The notes under the pieces were generated by a model. The model did not search any database and was not told the DNA's origin. It was given only the letters and a program-made list of their open reading frames with translations. The position numbers were made by a program, and so were the translations under genes. A stretch of DNA of 64,000 bases from Pochonia chlamydosporia 170. Taxonomy: Eukaryota; Ascomycota; Sordariomycetes; Hypocreales; Clavicipitaceae. Where the stretch lies: assembly GCF_001653235.2 (NCBI RefSeq), contig NW_019154062.1, forward strand, positions 124,001 to 188,000. Direction: 5' to 3'. Positions 11,678-22,864 of this stretch are shown here, in pieces; position 1 is the first letter of the stretch; every line of letters begins with the position of its first letter.

Positions 11678-12626
11678 TCATTTTGCATCTCGAATATAAG
11701 GCGGAGGTGCTTCCATTGGCACTGGGTCGGCTTCCTGGGCACTGCTCCATGTATTCGTATCATCAGAGCTCTGGGAGCTGTGGACTCGACCGTGGTCAGA
11801 TGTCTGGCATCGGCTAGATGTGAGACACAGCGATGGAGCATGATCCTTAGCATCTGCGTCGGCTCTCTCAGAGTCATCTACATTCGCATGCTCGTTCCTG
11901 TTCCTGACCTCGTTGGAACGTCGACCTCGATTGACCGTGATGACCTGTCTAATTTCGAGGCCGATGGTGTATATGTACCCGAGTCTTGTCATTTGTGTAA
12001 GCATGACATCGAGGTTTCACTGTGCCAGGGAACCTACATGGAGAAAATAGCAAGCCAATAATCCAATTTCGGGATGGTACAATATTTGGCCCTTAGTGCA
12101 TGTTCGGAAACTGAGTCTGGTGAACGGACAGTTAGTTCACCTGCTTTAAAAACAACAGAGGATGAATAACATCTCAACACTAACAAATAATACTCTCTGG
12201 ACCACTAGCTACACCGTTACAATTCGATGGCAAGCCAGCCACTGCAAGGACAACAAGTGAGGGGATCTGCAGCCCAATACAATGGGCATCCATGACGATA
12301 AAGGTGATGAGGCATCCTCCATCTTGGTAGCCGGAGGCTCGTATTCCATTCCATTGCGCGATTACGGTGAGGATGAGAGTCACTCCGGCCTGATGGTGGA
12401 GGTGTCAATATACTTCCAGTCATGAATTAATTAGGCTGTTGCAGTGCATGCATACCATGATGATTGGGACGGTGACGGCACCACCGAATGAGGACCTATG
12501 GATCTTCAAAGCTGCGACAAGATATAAAGTACTCGCAATAATTACAGCAGCCACAACAATTTGTAGCCATCTGATCCATCCAAGGCTGACTAGTGAAAGC
12601 GTACTTGGGCCGTGTCGGTCTGCCAT
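11678..12626 (-). CDS. MARVEL-like four-helix membrane protein
   Basis: Four exons: 12456-12626, 12215-12389, 12038-12140 and 11678-11948, with introns of 66, 74 and 89 nt. The total is 720 nt (239 aa) in frame. It begins MADRHGPSTLSLVSL and has helix 1 (WIRWLQIVVAAVIIAST), helix 2 (VTLILTVIAQW), helix 3 (IPSLVVLAVAGLP) followed by SNCNG, and helix 4 (LDYWLAIFSIQVITV). A hydrophilic tail rich in Asp, Ser and Arg ends in EAPPPYIRDAK. A WIR-LQ first helix, four membrane spans and a tail with a PPxY-like motif are usual for small fungal MARVEL-domain proteins (PF01284), which sit in plasma-membrane microdomains. The PPPY could bind Rsp5-type ubiquitin ligases (inference). The second intron has alternative acceptors, so the loop after SNCNG is the least certain part. 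An ATG three codons upstream is an alternative start. Confidence 0.6.
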
Positions 12627-13993
12627 TGTGGTCATGGATGGCGTGAAGCAGCTGCCAGAGCTTGTACGATGACTTTAAGACTCGGGGAAACAAGAGGCTC
12701 AGGCCGAAAATTATATGCGTACCAGCTGGCTCCAAAATTCTGGCGTGCTTGGGACAGGGCAGGCTTAATTAACATCGTCCATCTTAACATGATCCATCGT
12801 CCCGGAGTTACAGCCATGCCACTTCTAGTGACACCAGAAGCATCTGATGCCGCGTAAGCCATGCAATGCATTTGGTGTTGGTTTTAGAGTGAGAAACGGA
12901 TAACAGCCCTGGCTTATGCATGTCGGCGTCGTCCACATTCGGCAATCGATTCTAGGTGTGCGACCGCGCGACCGATCAGCAAGCGAATGCGAGCGGGAGT
13001 ATAATTGGACTTGACGATTGGGCAGATAGTCCCAGCGCTGTAGCCAGGAAGAACTTGGCATTTCTCTTAAAGTCCTGACTATTGTCTAATTCTGTAGCTG
13101 TGCAACAACAACTTGACACATCATACCAGACACCAGACGCATGTGCATACGTCAAATGGGTCGACTGTGCCGTTGGCTCTATTCAGACCTCTATGGCTGT
13201 GGATAATAATTCTCGCAGATGTCATTCCAAACGCGCGTACATTACAGTTGAGTCGAAGGATTGCTAACAAGGAAGTCATGTAAAACGAGTATTGCGTGGC
13301 CAGTCTGATGGGACTGACAATTCACACGCAATGGTTTCATCTGTGACTCGTTGCCCTGCGAATTAGATATGCAGTTTACCATTTCTCCGCCGTCAGGTTT
13401 GCAATATAGAAACTAGCATAAAGGATTATATTTGAGAATCCAACATATTAGGATATGATCTCCGTATGGGACAAAGGCAACGTGTCCCCCCATTAGCAAC
13501 GATTCCGAATATGTTCAAATCACCAATCACCGCAACTCCCTTTCCACTACATCGTCAACCTCCTCAGACTTACATGGCCCTTTTGTTGCCTATTACTGCT
13601 CTCGACATGCCAGCAAAGCCAGCGTGTAGAAGTACCGACGTATCAAACTTGGCCCGTCTTCCTATACCACGTGCCCTTGCAGCCCAACAAGCAGGCCACT
13701 CTAAGTTATACACAAAGCCAACCCTTATGCTTTTTCCCCTTAATACAATAGCTAATCAGGCTTTGCAATATATACCGCTATACTGCCTTCTTTGCATCTT
13801 TCCTAAGTGGCTTATAATGCAAGGCAAGGTGAAGTTTTCTGATTATCGCTTACAGAATATTAGTATAAACCACGGGTCGCATTCTATCGTTTCGCCACAA
13901 GAAGCGGTTAAATTTCTCTCAAGTATCGAAGCAGGATCTAGGATGCGCAATGCAAACAGATACATATTCAATTCGCTTCCAGTCACCTCGCAC
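12627..13993. other. Intergenic
   Basis: 1.37 kb. Several short open frames occur, including one of 196 codons at 13466-14056 that runs antisense into the F-box gene, but none shows a domain, signal or believable intron structure. Confidence 0.45.
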
Positions 13994-14971
13994 TCAAAAC
14001 TGGCCAAATGGCCACTGGTCAAAGGCGGCCCTCTGCTCCTTCTCCTCAGCCTCTAGTCCAGGATCGTCGAAACCACAACATCTCCGCCAAAACGGCAGGC
14101 GAAACATGTCATCAACGTCTTCCATACCGTCCATAGATGTAAAAATTACCAAAACTAACTCGGCGCCGGCATCATACATGCTACCGCACTCTCCACAGGA
14201 ATCATACCCCATGGTTCCAACGCGGCTTAGAAACTCGTCTCGTGTCACCTCCTGCACCCCGTGGAATACCTCAAAGCCAGCAACTTCCTTCCAGCGAACT
14301 CGTCGAAGAATCTCGTGATACAGCTCACCCATTCGCGGACCAAAGGGAGACATCATGGTTGTTGCGCTTCCCTTGGACGTTGTATCAGGGGAGTTTTGTG
14401 CAGCGTCACCAATCACTTCCCATCTAAGGCCGCAAGACCTTACTAGATCCTCATTAGGATGCTGAAATACGCCAATTTTTGTTACGGGGGGTTGCGCGAC
14501 AAGCATGTTCCTCCACGTCGCCCCGGCTCTTCGCCACGGGCTATCTGCGTCTTCACCGCAAGCATATAGAGCTGTCCCACTAAACCGCCGTCTTGCATTG
14601 TCGAATTTGTCCGTCCCGAGAAGAGATCGTACGAAGCTGTTCAAGTCATCTGTGGACATTCCCGCTCTCCAATTGTCGAGCAGGCTCTGGTCAAACAACG
14701 TCGCCGGATCCTTGGCATGTTGAAACCAAGGCTGAAAGAGCTCGCCAAGCAGGGGATTCAGGTCCCGACGAATTTTCTCAGTCGGACTTGGACTTGGCAA
14801 CGGAGCTGGTAGGAAGTACAGGTGTCGTTGTAGAGCGACCGAGGTCGTAATGGTTCTGTGCCACTTCTTGCAAACCTTTTGGACACTGGTGATAATTGGA
14901 CGTATGTCTAGGTTGAGAAAAATAAGCTCCAGCAACTCCTCTGTTGCGAGAACTAATGGAATAGCATCCAT
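13994..14971 (-). CDS. F-box protein
   Basis: Single exon, 325 aa. Residues about 6-50 form an F-box: LVLATEELLELIFLNLDIRPI, then VQKVCKKWHRTITTSVALQRHLYF. This is the Skp1-binding helix set followed by the typical change to a fungal variable region. The rest holds SPWRRAGATWRNMLVAQPPVTKIGVF, a pattern common in fungal F-box proteins of unknown target. It would be a substrate adaptor of an SCF ubiquitin ligase; the target cannot be inferred. The Cys pair GECGSMYDAG near residue 260 is unremarkable. Confidence 0.8.
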   Translation of the reverse strand: MDAIPLVLATEELLELIFLNLDIRPIITSVQKVCKKWHRTITTSVALQRHLYFLPAPLPSPSPTEKIRRDLNPLLGELFQPWFQHAKDPATLFDQSLLDNWRAGMSTDDLNSFVRSLLGTDKFDNARRRFSGTALYACGEDADSPWRRAGATWRNMLVAQPPVTKIGVFQHPNEDLVRSCGLRWEVIGDAAQNSPDTTSKGSATTMMSPFGPRMGELYHEILRRVRWKEVAGFEVFHGVQEVTRDEFLSRVGTMGYDSCGECGSMYDAGAELVLVIFTSMDGMEDVDDMFRLPFWRRCCGFDDPGLEAEEKEQRAAFDQWPFGQF

Positions 14972-15603
14972 TCTTCAAATTGAGCCCTAAAGAAGCGGTT
15001 TTAGTGGTTGTGAAGTGGAAACGGCCAAAATGTCATGATGTTTTGCTCTTTGTATCTGAGGTTTTAGCCAGGCAGCAGCCCTCTTGTGGGTCGAAATACA
15101 TTGTAAGCACAAGGATCTTTGCTATTGACCATAACAACCATGCTGATAATGTACTGTACAGACCCAAGAGCCACAGTAAATTAGACCGCCAGACAATATA
15201 TGCCTGGTATTCACCCCCAGCGCCGCCAGCCTACCGTTGATCAGTCATGCCTCACCTGGGCCAGCTTGAAAACAAACATACCGTAGCAATCTATCCAATT
15301 GTAACAAACCACGTACTATCCTAGCAAACATGTCATACCTGAGTTCCGTCTAATCATCGCAGTATAATGCCAGAAACGCAAATACCGTGTACGCAGTTGG
15401 ACGAGGCACGTACTCGTACCCGCAATTTACTCATTGCATAGCCCAAGCTCCGAAGTACGACGATGCGGTAGGACCAGCTGCAGATAGTCATAGTCCTTGA
15501 CACCCGAACCCCTCTCTGCATATAAAATGGTGGAGGTTCTGGTCTCTCGCTCTTTAAAATAGTGACCTCAATCTTCACTTCCGCCGCAATTGCGCACCAC
15601 ACA
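14972..15603. promoter_or_regulatory. Divergent promoter with TATA box for the lectin gene
   Basis: 632 bp between the divergent F-box (minus) and lectin (plus) genes. A TATAAAA at 15521-15527 lies 77-83 bp upstream of the lectin ATG and is a good core promoter candidate. No gene is seen. Confidence 0.5.
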
Positions 15604-16049
15604 ATGTCTTTCGTAGCAACTTCACAGAGCTTTTGGCTCGAAAACGGCCACATCCTCCATGCGCAGTGTCGAGATACTGATGGCAGCTGGAAGGATTCGA
15701 CTATAGACTTGAATCAGTTTATAGGCAACAGTGACGGATGGTTCGTTTGGGATGGTGCCAGTAAGTTGACCTTACATATGCCTACTTTACTCTCCAGGCA
15801 GTCTTTCATGATATGCAAAGCTAACTCCAGCCTGTTAGACTTCTCTCGTTCTGCTCAGAATATCTCGCTGGACGGCCCAATGCTCTCGGCTGAGCTTACC
15901 ACCCACGATGGGGGACACCGCGAGCGCCAGGGTCTGAATCTGAATGACCGGATTAGCAATAACAATGGCCAGTTGGCGGTGAGTCGTGTTGCCAAGTATA
16001 CGTTTACTCAAGAGTCTGACCGAATACGCAGTACAACCGACAGACATGA
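15604..16049 (+). CDS. Cyanovirin-N homology (CVNH) lectin-like protein
   Basis: Three exons, 15604-15760, 15839-15978 and 16032-16049, give 104 aa, the usual length of one CVNH domain. The sequence opens MSFVATSQSFWLENGHILHAQC, continues with DSTIDLNQFIGNSDGWFVWDG, and the second repeat has NFSRSAQNISLDGPMLSAEL and LNLNDRISNNNGQLA. The two tandem half-repeats ending in LN-x-I/F-x-N-x-G are the CVNH signature; such proteins bind high-mannose glycans. There is no signal peptide. The last intron (GTGAGT...CGCAG) is inferred from a strong donor; without it the frame reads on to 16056 with a different tail. Confidence 0.82.
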
Positions 16050-16798
16050 GAGTTGAGATGAAACACTGGTTTAGTGCAGCTTCTTATTGGGGAATCCTTG
16101 ATACGAATCAGTGCTGCTTACGGTTCAGAACAAACTTCAGAACTAGACCCTGTTCAGTCTGGGTTAGAGAAAGAACTGCGAATAAATAGACCCTGCTTGC
16201 CACAGCCTTATCCTGCTGACGACCGAAAACTCTGTGCCAACTCTGAACAGAAGCATTCCAATCCCATCGAATATCATCTCACCACATTCTCAGAGTTCCT
16301 CGACGCTTCGCCCTAAAATCGCCTACCTCCAACTGCAGTGAAACATCTTTGTTTGTTATCATCGAGATCCTTTTTTTCCGTGTCAAGATCCGTCCAACTG
16401 CTGGCGGCGCAGGCCTAACAACGCGAACCCCGTAACCAGTGCTCCAGCCGAGTTACAAACTCTACCCATGAACGTGGCCAGGAGTGGTTGACTTACATTG
16501 ATCCGGGGCCTTTTATGCCAACGTATAAGTGTCTAGTCGTTACGTAGACGAATTCGAGAAATTTTCTTCACTCTAGAGCCCAGTCATGGAACATGTATAC
16601 CCACTAGATTAAACTACAAGTATATTGACAACTAGCCAGGCATCTATAAAGTATCTAAAGCTAGGGAAAAAGGAATAAGACAACGAAAAGGAAGAGCTCT
16701 ACAAGCTCTCACAGGCTTGTAAGCTTGCTTCTGCGGATGCCGCTTGTTTTGGGGTTACCAATGACAAGGTCGTGAGTGTCGGCCAAAAGCTGTGACTT
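16050..16798. other. Intergenic
   Basis: 749 bp between convergent 3' ends of the lectin gene and the secreted-protein gene. Slightly AT-rich around 16600-16690; no gene seen. Confidence 0.45.
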
Positions 16799-17537
16799 TT
16801 AAAAGTCGACTTCTCCAAAGTGCGTGTTGAAAAATGAAGTAGTCACCCGAGTCCTTAAATAGGGACTGAAATAATCATAGCCCACGACAGCACCACATTT
16901 ATCCACGAAAACAGTCAAAGCAACCTCTCCTGGGTACATCAGGCTCCACTACAAACAGAGTTAGCAATCACAATATAAGATAACCTTACATGACAACTTA
17001 CCGAGGAAACCTTTTCCGTAAGAAACGGTCTCTCAACTAACCCCACAAACACTGCCTCGCGCTTGGTGAGAAAATCGCTTTCGATGAGGGGATAATTCGA
17101 ATTCGAGTAGCCTTCCCACACGCTCGGGTTCTTTGGATCGAAAACATTGGTAAATATGTTGTTGACCAGCTCTAACCCGCCCACTGTTGTTTTGTTCTTA
17201 AAGTCAAAGATGGATGACGCGAGGGCAAATTCGTTGCCTGAATCAACGCGGACGCGTTGTTTCTTGGGGGAGTTGTACATGTAGCCAACTCCGATGTGAC
17301 TGGTCTTGTTCGCATCCCTGTATTAGGTTAGAATGGGATATGGATTTGCGTAAAATAGGGAGATGGATTATACCATTTGTGCTGGACAAAGTGCGTCTGG
17401 AACTCGAATTTAACCTTGGGGGGCAGTGGTTCCTCAAATCCGTACGAGTACTCGACCATAGATGGCGGATATGGCTTGCATTCACCCGCTACGAGGGTAG
17501 CTGAGACGAAGCCGATAACAAGGCTGGAGATATGCAT
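16799..17537 (-). CDS. Secreted protein of unknown function, 209 aa
   Basis: Three exons, 17374-17537, 17002-17317 and 16799-16948, total 630 nt in frame. The N-terminus MHISSLVIGFVSATLVAGE is a signal peptide. The mature protein has PPSMVEYSYGFEEPLPPKV, FEFQTHFVQHKW, SHIGVGYMYNSP, a beta-rich middle and a C-terminal GAVVGYDYFSPYLRTRV segment. I cannot name the family. The regular alternation of aromatic and polar residues suggests an all-beta secreted domain, and there are two Cys in the mature chain. A TATA-like run (17614-17621) is about 80 bp upstream of the ATG. It is read toward the lectin gene. Confidence 0.7.
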
Positions 17538-17940
17538 AATGATGGTTTAAGCTTGTTTAGATGATTGAAAGGAAAGACTGATTTGGATCGGAGGAAGTTA
17601 TTCAATTGAAGAGTATATATACTTTTTAATCCTGCGCTTTGGCTTGAGGCATTCAATGTAATTTCTTACGATGACATACTTTGTTACGCGTCCATCTCTC
17701 CAATTACCTCAGCGCGTTTAAACACTTCTGCATTCAGCAAGATCTAATCTAATACGGTCTCATAGTAGAAATATGCCGTACAACATAATTGCCGATTACT
17801 GCTATTCGGCCAGCAGTTACGGAGTCTTGCCCAGCTAAATAGAGAATGTCTAATTGCGCCACTGAGTCTCAAACAGAATCCTGGCAAAGCGTTTAATTGT
17901 ATCCCAAGTAGGCAACAAGACAAAGCCTCTTTCTTTATTT

Positions 17941-18990
17941 TTGTCCAAGGAAGCCCCGGTCCCTGGAAGAATGACTCGTGGGGGACCAGGGTTCGCTCGA
18001 TTGCGCCTCGATTTTAATATGCTTACCCCTGTCACATCCACCTCCGACAGTGCATTTACAACATCTGTTGAAGACTTGAGATCACGCGGGTGGCAAGAAA
18101 AATTAAATCCGAGCACGGCGGTCCATCCACCCATGTTGCCCAACGTGCCCCCTTTTTCGAGCTCGAATTTGGATGCGGTATTTGACCATTTTGAGGCTTT
18201 TGACTTCCTTAATATTGAGGGATTTGAAGCCCGTCGCCTTCAATATAGCCGGCTTGTTGCAGAAGCTAGTATCGATATCTCAGTTTCTAATGATACAATT
18301 CGTTGGGCTCAAGACCTACATAAGCGGAAGGCACAGGTTGTTGACTGTCAATTCTAATCTAGCTGCTCGTTGGGTTTGGATATTCATAATTCGCCCTGGC
18401 CTTACTAGAGCCTAAGGACTGGTATGTTTGGGTTTCCGATGAGGGCATTTGGCTATGGTGATCAGGCACAAGCTCTTATAAAAGGGCCTACACGAGACCT
18501 TGTAGGAAATCTACAACGGACAGAGCCTCCTGAAACAGACGTAAAGAAGCTACATACCTGGGCTGCCATTGGATACAACTTGAAGAGCTGGCTTATTTGG
18601 TATGGGGTACTGTCAAATACAAAAGGTAAGATGGACCAGAGGACCTATATGAAGGTTATCTTGAAAGGTTAAAAGGGCTTAATAAAGCTAGTCATCAATT
18701 TATTCCTGAAGAAGATGGTGAGAGTGGCGATACGCCTGGTCAAGAATCCTACATGAGGCTGCAGGGAAAAGAACAGGCGGCAAGCTTCTTTAATTGCTCC
18801 CAAAGCCGGGATGTAAGTCCAACTAAAACTGCCTGGGGCCATTAAAGAAGAGGTAAAATAGCACCTCATTGGGACATAGTCTACAAATACTGCACCTGCT
18901 GAAGAACAGTGGATTTAATTGACAACAAATAAGTACATTAGAGATGCCACAGCAGCTACAGGATATAATGAAATTGGAAGGAAAACGTAC
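17941..18990 (+). pseudogene. Decayed Tc1/mariner-type transposase
   Basis: Broken frames carry pieces of a fungal Tc1/mariner-like DDE transposase in order. A helix-turn-helix-like ISVSNDTIRWAQDLHKRK lies near 18280-18340. FGYGDQAQ then KKLHTWAAIGYN and KMDQRTYMKVIL lie at 18440-18670. EEDGESGD, FFNCSQSRDVSPTKTAWG and PHWDIVYKY lie at 18700-18890 in another frame. At least two frameshifts and several stops interrupt it, and the first catalytic Asp region (SDEG) is out of frame with the rest. No terminal inverted repeats are obvious, so the limits are approximate. It is inactive. Confidence 0.65.
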
Positions 18991-19389
18991 AGCTTACTAG
19001 ACCTTTAAGTAGCTACTGAATAATATTCTTCCTATTCAGATTTAGCTGCATTTGCGATAGTCGTGCCTATCCAATTCATACGTCATATGCCGCCGTGTTC
19101 GGAATTTTGCATTCCACGTGAAGATGTCCGAGCATCCTGTAGTTCAAGGCCGAATCAAATTAAGAGTGGTCTGGTGTGGTATGCTTTATGGGGAGGTGGC
19201 TTGTGGCTTCAAATATGTTACTTCTTCCCAGCTTCTGTTTTGGACTGGAGGCCCATGCATGACCAAGGGTATTAATATCTTGTCAGCATTTTGATGTCTG
19301 ATAAAATAATTTGGCATAAAGGTAACTTCGCCCTTTGCAGCCCTACATATACGCATTAAATAGAACCCAAGTCAAAAAGCACCATCAGA
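18991..19389. other. Intergenic
   Basis: Flank between the transposase remnant and the 3' end of the GMC oxidoreductase. No gene supported. Confidence 0.45.
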
Positions 19390-21312
19390 TCACCTATTCT
19401 GGCTCAAAATCACATCCGCAGCCTTCTCACCAACCATATACGTCGACAGCGCAGTAAACGTCCCCGGAATCCTAGGATACACCGACGCATCCACGACCCT
19501 CAGCCCCTTCACGCCCCTCACACGAAAACTCGAATCCAGAACAGCCATAGGATCGCCATCCGCACCGATAGGACACGTCGACGAAGCATGGTGACCCCAA
19601 GCCGTGTCCTTTGCATACGCCTCCACATCACTATCAGACTGGACATTCGCACCCGGCAAAACCTCATCCACCTTGACGAGCTGTCTCTTGAACGCGTCCC
19701 TCGCAACGCGAATAGCTTCCCGGATGGCCGTCAAATCAGACGCATAGTCCCCGCTTCCGGTGTCGAAGTAATTGTACACGATTTCAGGGGTGTCCAGGGG
19801 ATCAGCGGACAGGAGCTTCACGTGGCCGGCGTTGTTGCGCGGGTGGCCCTTCAATATCGCCCATGTGAAGAGGTCGTGGTCGGATGTGATGTTGTAGCTG
19901 TACCCGGGGAAGTAGCCGCGGAAGTTGACGGGACCACCGAATATGAAGGCATCGTATTCACTTGCCTGCGAGGACTTCATCAACATAGCGGCAGCGAAGC
20001 CATTCGACACATATGTTCCTCTATCGCCGAGGATAGGATGCTGCCACCGGTCCAAGCAAGGATCAGGATCAGAGAAGGTACATCCCTTGAGAAACGTCCA
20101 GTCGGATGGGACACGACCCTGTACAGCAACCTCATAATGGTCCTGGAGGTTGGTGCCCACGCCAGGTAGATCCTTAACAACCTTGATGCCAAACTTGGTG
20201 AGTTCATCCGCTGGTCCCACGCCACTCAGCTTAAGAATCTGAGGAGAATTATACGTCCCCCCCGCAACAATCACCTCTTTAGAAGCAGTAACCGATCCCT
20301 TCGTCCCCTTTGCAGATTTCGACCTCGGACTCGCTTTATAAAGATACGCTCCGTCCAGAAACTCCACCCCCGTAGCACGCGGCGTATCACCCGTCTCATC
20401 AAACACAACCTTCGTAACGTGGCAGTTCATCCTCACATCAAGAGGATACTTCTTACTCCCATCCCAGTTCTTCGCGTCCCTCACAGCAACCACAAACTCT
20501 CGAGACCCAAATCTTCGTCCATTACCCGCAGACAGCGGAATCTGGAAATACCCGCCGTCCTTGTCGCGACTCGCCGAATCCTCATTCGCATCGCCCAGCA
20601 GAACATTCAACAAATTCGGCAGCAACTTTGTATAATTCCCGAGTGCGAAGCTCCCCCCCGTAATCATGCTCAGCAACTTCGGATCTTTCAACGGAATAGT
20701 CAACGGCGCGCGATCCGTGTCCAACCACCCATTATACCCATGCCCCCTCGCAAGCGGCAGCAAATACCTATTATTCTCCATCCTCACAAAGTACTTCCTC
20801 ATATTATCCGGCGCCCACGAATCATCACCCGTCAACGACGCAATAAACTGAAAATCCGAGCGGTGCGGATAAATCGCCACCAACGCATTATGAGCCGTAC
20901 ACCCGCCCAATGTCCCCGTACGAGGATACAGCGTCCCCAGCATCTTGCTGCCAGCCGGCGGATTCAGGCCAGTGTATATCTTTCCCTCCGGCGTCTCATA
21001 CGAGGTCTTGTAGTCGCGCGCCTGGCGGGCATCGTCGGCGTAGTGCCGCACGAAGAAGTTCCATGCGAGTTTCTCGTCTTCCGAGGATTTCGCAGAGTAC
21101 GCTGGGACGGTGTAGTTGGGGTTGTTGCCCTGGTCGTCGCCGGCTTCGATGAGGAGGGTTTTGTGGCCGGCCATGGCGAGGCGTGCGGCGAGGGGGCCGC
21201 CGCCGGCTCCGGATCCGACGACGACGTATTCATAGCCGCTGAGGGTGACGGCGTGGGCGAGTGAGGTGAGGATGGTGAAGCCTAAAAAGGCTGTTTGCCA
21301 TGAGGGATACAT
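19390..21312 (-). CDS. Secreted GMC-family FAD oxidoreductase
   Basis: Single exon, 640 aa, the normal length for a glucose-methanol-choline oxidoreductase. Residues 1-21 (MYPSWQTAFLGFTILTSLAHA) are a signal peptide. The Rossmann FAD motif GSGAGGGPLAARLA starts at residue 33 and is followed by the LLIEAGD acidic strand. GMC signature 1 is near GTLGGCTAHNALVAIYPHRSD, and signature 2 is GGTYNSPQILKLSGVGP. The C-terminal active site has WGHHASSTCPIG (His 574/575) and VVDASVYPRIPG. Such enzymes oxidise alcohols, aryl alcohols or sugars with O2, giving H2O2. The substrate cannot be read. The start is fixed by the signal peptide. Confidence 0.92.
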   Translation of the reverse strand: MYPSWQTAFLGFTILTSLAHAVTLSGYEYVVVGSGAGGGPLAARLAMAGHKTLLIEAGDDQGNNPNYTVPAYSAKSSEDEKLAWNFFVRHYADDARQARDYKTSYETPEGKIYTGLNPPAGSKMLGTLYPRTGTLGGCTAHNALVAIYPHRSDFQFIASLTGDDSWAPDNMRKYFVRMENNRYLLPLARGHGYNGWLDTDRAPLTIPLKDPKLLSMITGGSFALGNYTKLLPNLLNVLLGDANEDSASRDKDGGYFQIPLSAGNGRRFGSREFVVAVRDAKNWDGSKKYPLDVRMNCHVTKVVFDETGDTPRATGVEFLDGAYLYKASPRSKSAKGTKGSVTASKEVIVAGGTYNSPQILKLSGVGPADELTKFGIKVVKDLPGVGTNLQDHYEVAVQGRVPSDWTFLKGCTFSDPDPCLDRWQHPILGDRGTYVSNGFAAAMLMKSSQASEYDAFIFGGPVNFRGYFPGYSYNITSDHDLFTWAILKGHPRNNAGHVKLLSADPLDTPEIVYNYFDTGSGDYASDLTAIREAIRVARDAFKRQLVKVDEVLPGANVQSDSDVEAYAKDTAWGHHASSTCPIGADGDPMAVLDSSFRVRGVKGLRVVDASVYPRIPGTFTALSTYMVGEKAADVILSQNR

Positions 21313-22864
21313 GACGGCTTGGTGTTCACCAGACTCGGGGATTCTCAGACGGACGACATCACTGGATACATATACAAATGCCAGCTGGTAAGCAGCTAAG
21401 CAGTTTAGCTCCTTGGTTACTGCTTAAAATTAAGAGCGATCCATCAACATGCCTGTTCTGTTGCCCCGTTCGTCCGCAAGGGTATCTTAATCGGGGGTTA
21501 AAGGCCGTTCTGCATTCCGTTCCCCAGTTCTCCGTAGAAAATAGTAAACCCGCTTAATACTAGTCTGTTAATGACGAGGACATGGTCAAATGCAGGCTCC
21601 AACACCCAGTACGGCATCATCCACCGGCACTTCTTCACCTCCGACCTCACCTTCACCAAGCTCGATCCAATACTACCTAGTCAGTTTAGTCCAACGGATG
21701 GCCACTTGCCGATGCTAGTATCCCAATTAGTCTACCAAAGGATGATTGATCACTCAATCACAAGCTTCTGTTGCATTTCTATTCCGCCCCCAACGCACCA
21801 AAGATACACTGCCTCGGCTATGCAGCCATCATAGACAAGGATCATCGCCAGCAATTTACCACTTCTGCCCATCTTTCACCCGCTCTTCTGTCTTGGACGC
21901 CAACGACGCCAAACCTAAGCGAACTCAACTCAAGCAGGGGTTGTTTGTTCCCTTTCCTCCGCCATTGATACTCCCTGCAAGTCCCAACCCTGCTAGTGTT
22001 TGCGGGGTTCAATTACAAAAATTGGGGAATCCAGTTCCCGTCAGATTACAAAATACTGCAAGAATCGTGTCCGTCTTGTATGCGGAGTGAATTCCGACAT
22101 TGTCTCACTAACAAGAGTCAGTCAATCGCAGAGAATTAATTAAGCCTCCCGATATATGTCATCCGCGGGCCGGAGCACGGGATAGACTGTGCCGCAGACT
22201 GACGTTTGTTCCTATCGCGTTTAATTTGTCCAGGTGAATGGATGCGGAGTCAGGGCGGTGGCAACAAGATTTGAACCAACTGGCACATTTGGGAAGATCT
22301 GGACGGAAGCTCATTGACGTAACACAACATCTAACCAAGTTGCTGCATGTAACATTTGGACGACTACGAGACGGCTGAATCGTGTTGGGTGCTACTTGCG
22401 AGTGGCGCATTGGCTGCAGGTCATTAGCTGCAGCGGACATGGAACCTAGAATGTGAATTTGTTGGTCGCTGTTCAATAGACTGTGAAGGTCTCATTCACT
22501 TACAACCTAAGTTACCTACCCTAAGCAACAGAACAACCCCCTTGGTTGCCTTACTTGGCCTTGTCAAATTAGCCAATCGTTATAACCACCGGCACCACGA
22601 GATGTAGGGTAAGGGTTACCGGGCGTAAGGTGATGTGTTTGGGTGGGAGATGTATTATTTATCCAGCCAGTTCAACATCACATAGAGCGTGCCCAGACAC
22701 CCTTCCATCACCTGACATTTAAATGCTACAGATGTCCCTGAAAGAAACACGTGCCACGTGCCTGTCCGGCTGAGCAATTTGCCAACCCCTCATTTGAACA
22801 GCAATGTGAAATTGATCCTGCTTAGCTTGGCCTTTTTAATATCCAATCTTGGAACCTTAGCAGA
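21313..22864. other. Intergenic, divergent promoters of GMC and small secreted protein
   Basis: 1.55 kb. Short open frames on both strands lack any domain or signal. It contains the tandem CACGTG motifs noted separately. Confidence 0.45.
22748..22760. promoter_or_regulatory. Tandem CACGTG (E-box) pair
   Basis: Two CACGTG palindromes one base apart (22748-22753 and 22755-22760), about 105 bp upstream of the ATG of the cysteine-rich secreted protein. CACGTG is the binding site of bHLH factors (Cbf1/SREBP-like). Function here is inferred from position only. Confidence 0.35.

Noticed and set aside
13466..14056. 196-codon plus-strand frame
   Set aside because: Overlaps the F-box gene antisense, low-complexity composition, no recognised motif.
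20419..21264. 281-codon frame inside the GMC gene
   Set aside because: Antisense Arg/Ile/Pro-rich shadow produced by the biased codon use of the GMC gene.
22240..22280. tRNA-like T-loop (GGTTCAAATC on the minus strand)
   Set aside because: Flanking bases do not form a T-stem and no D or anticodon arm can be drawn.
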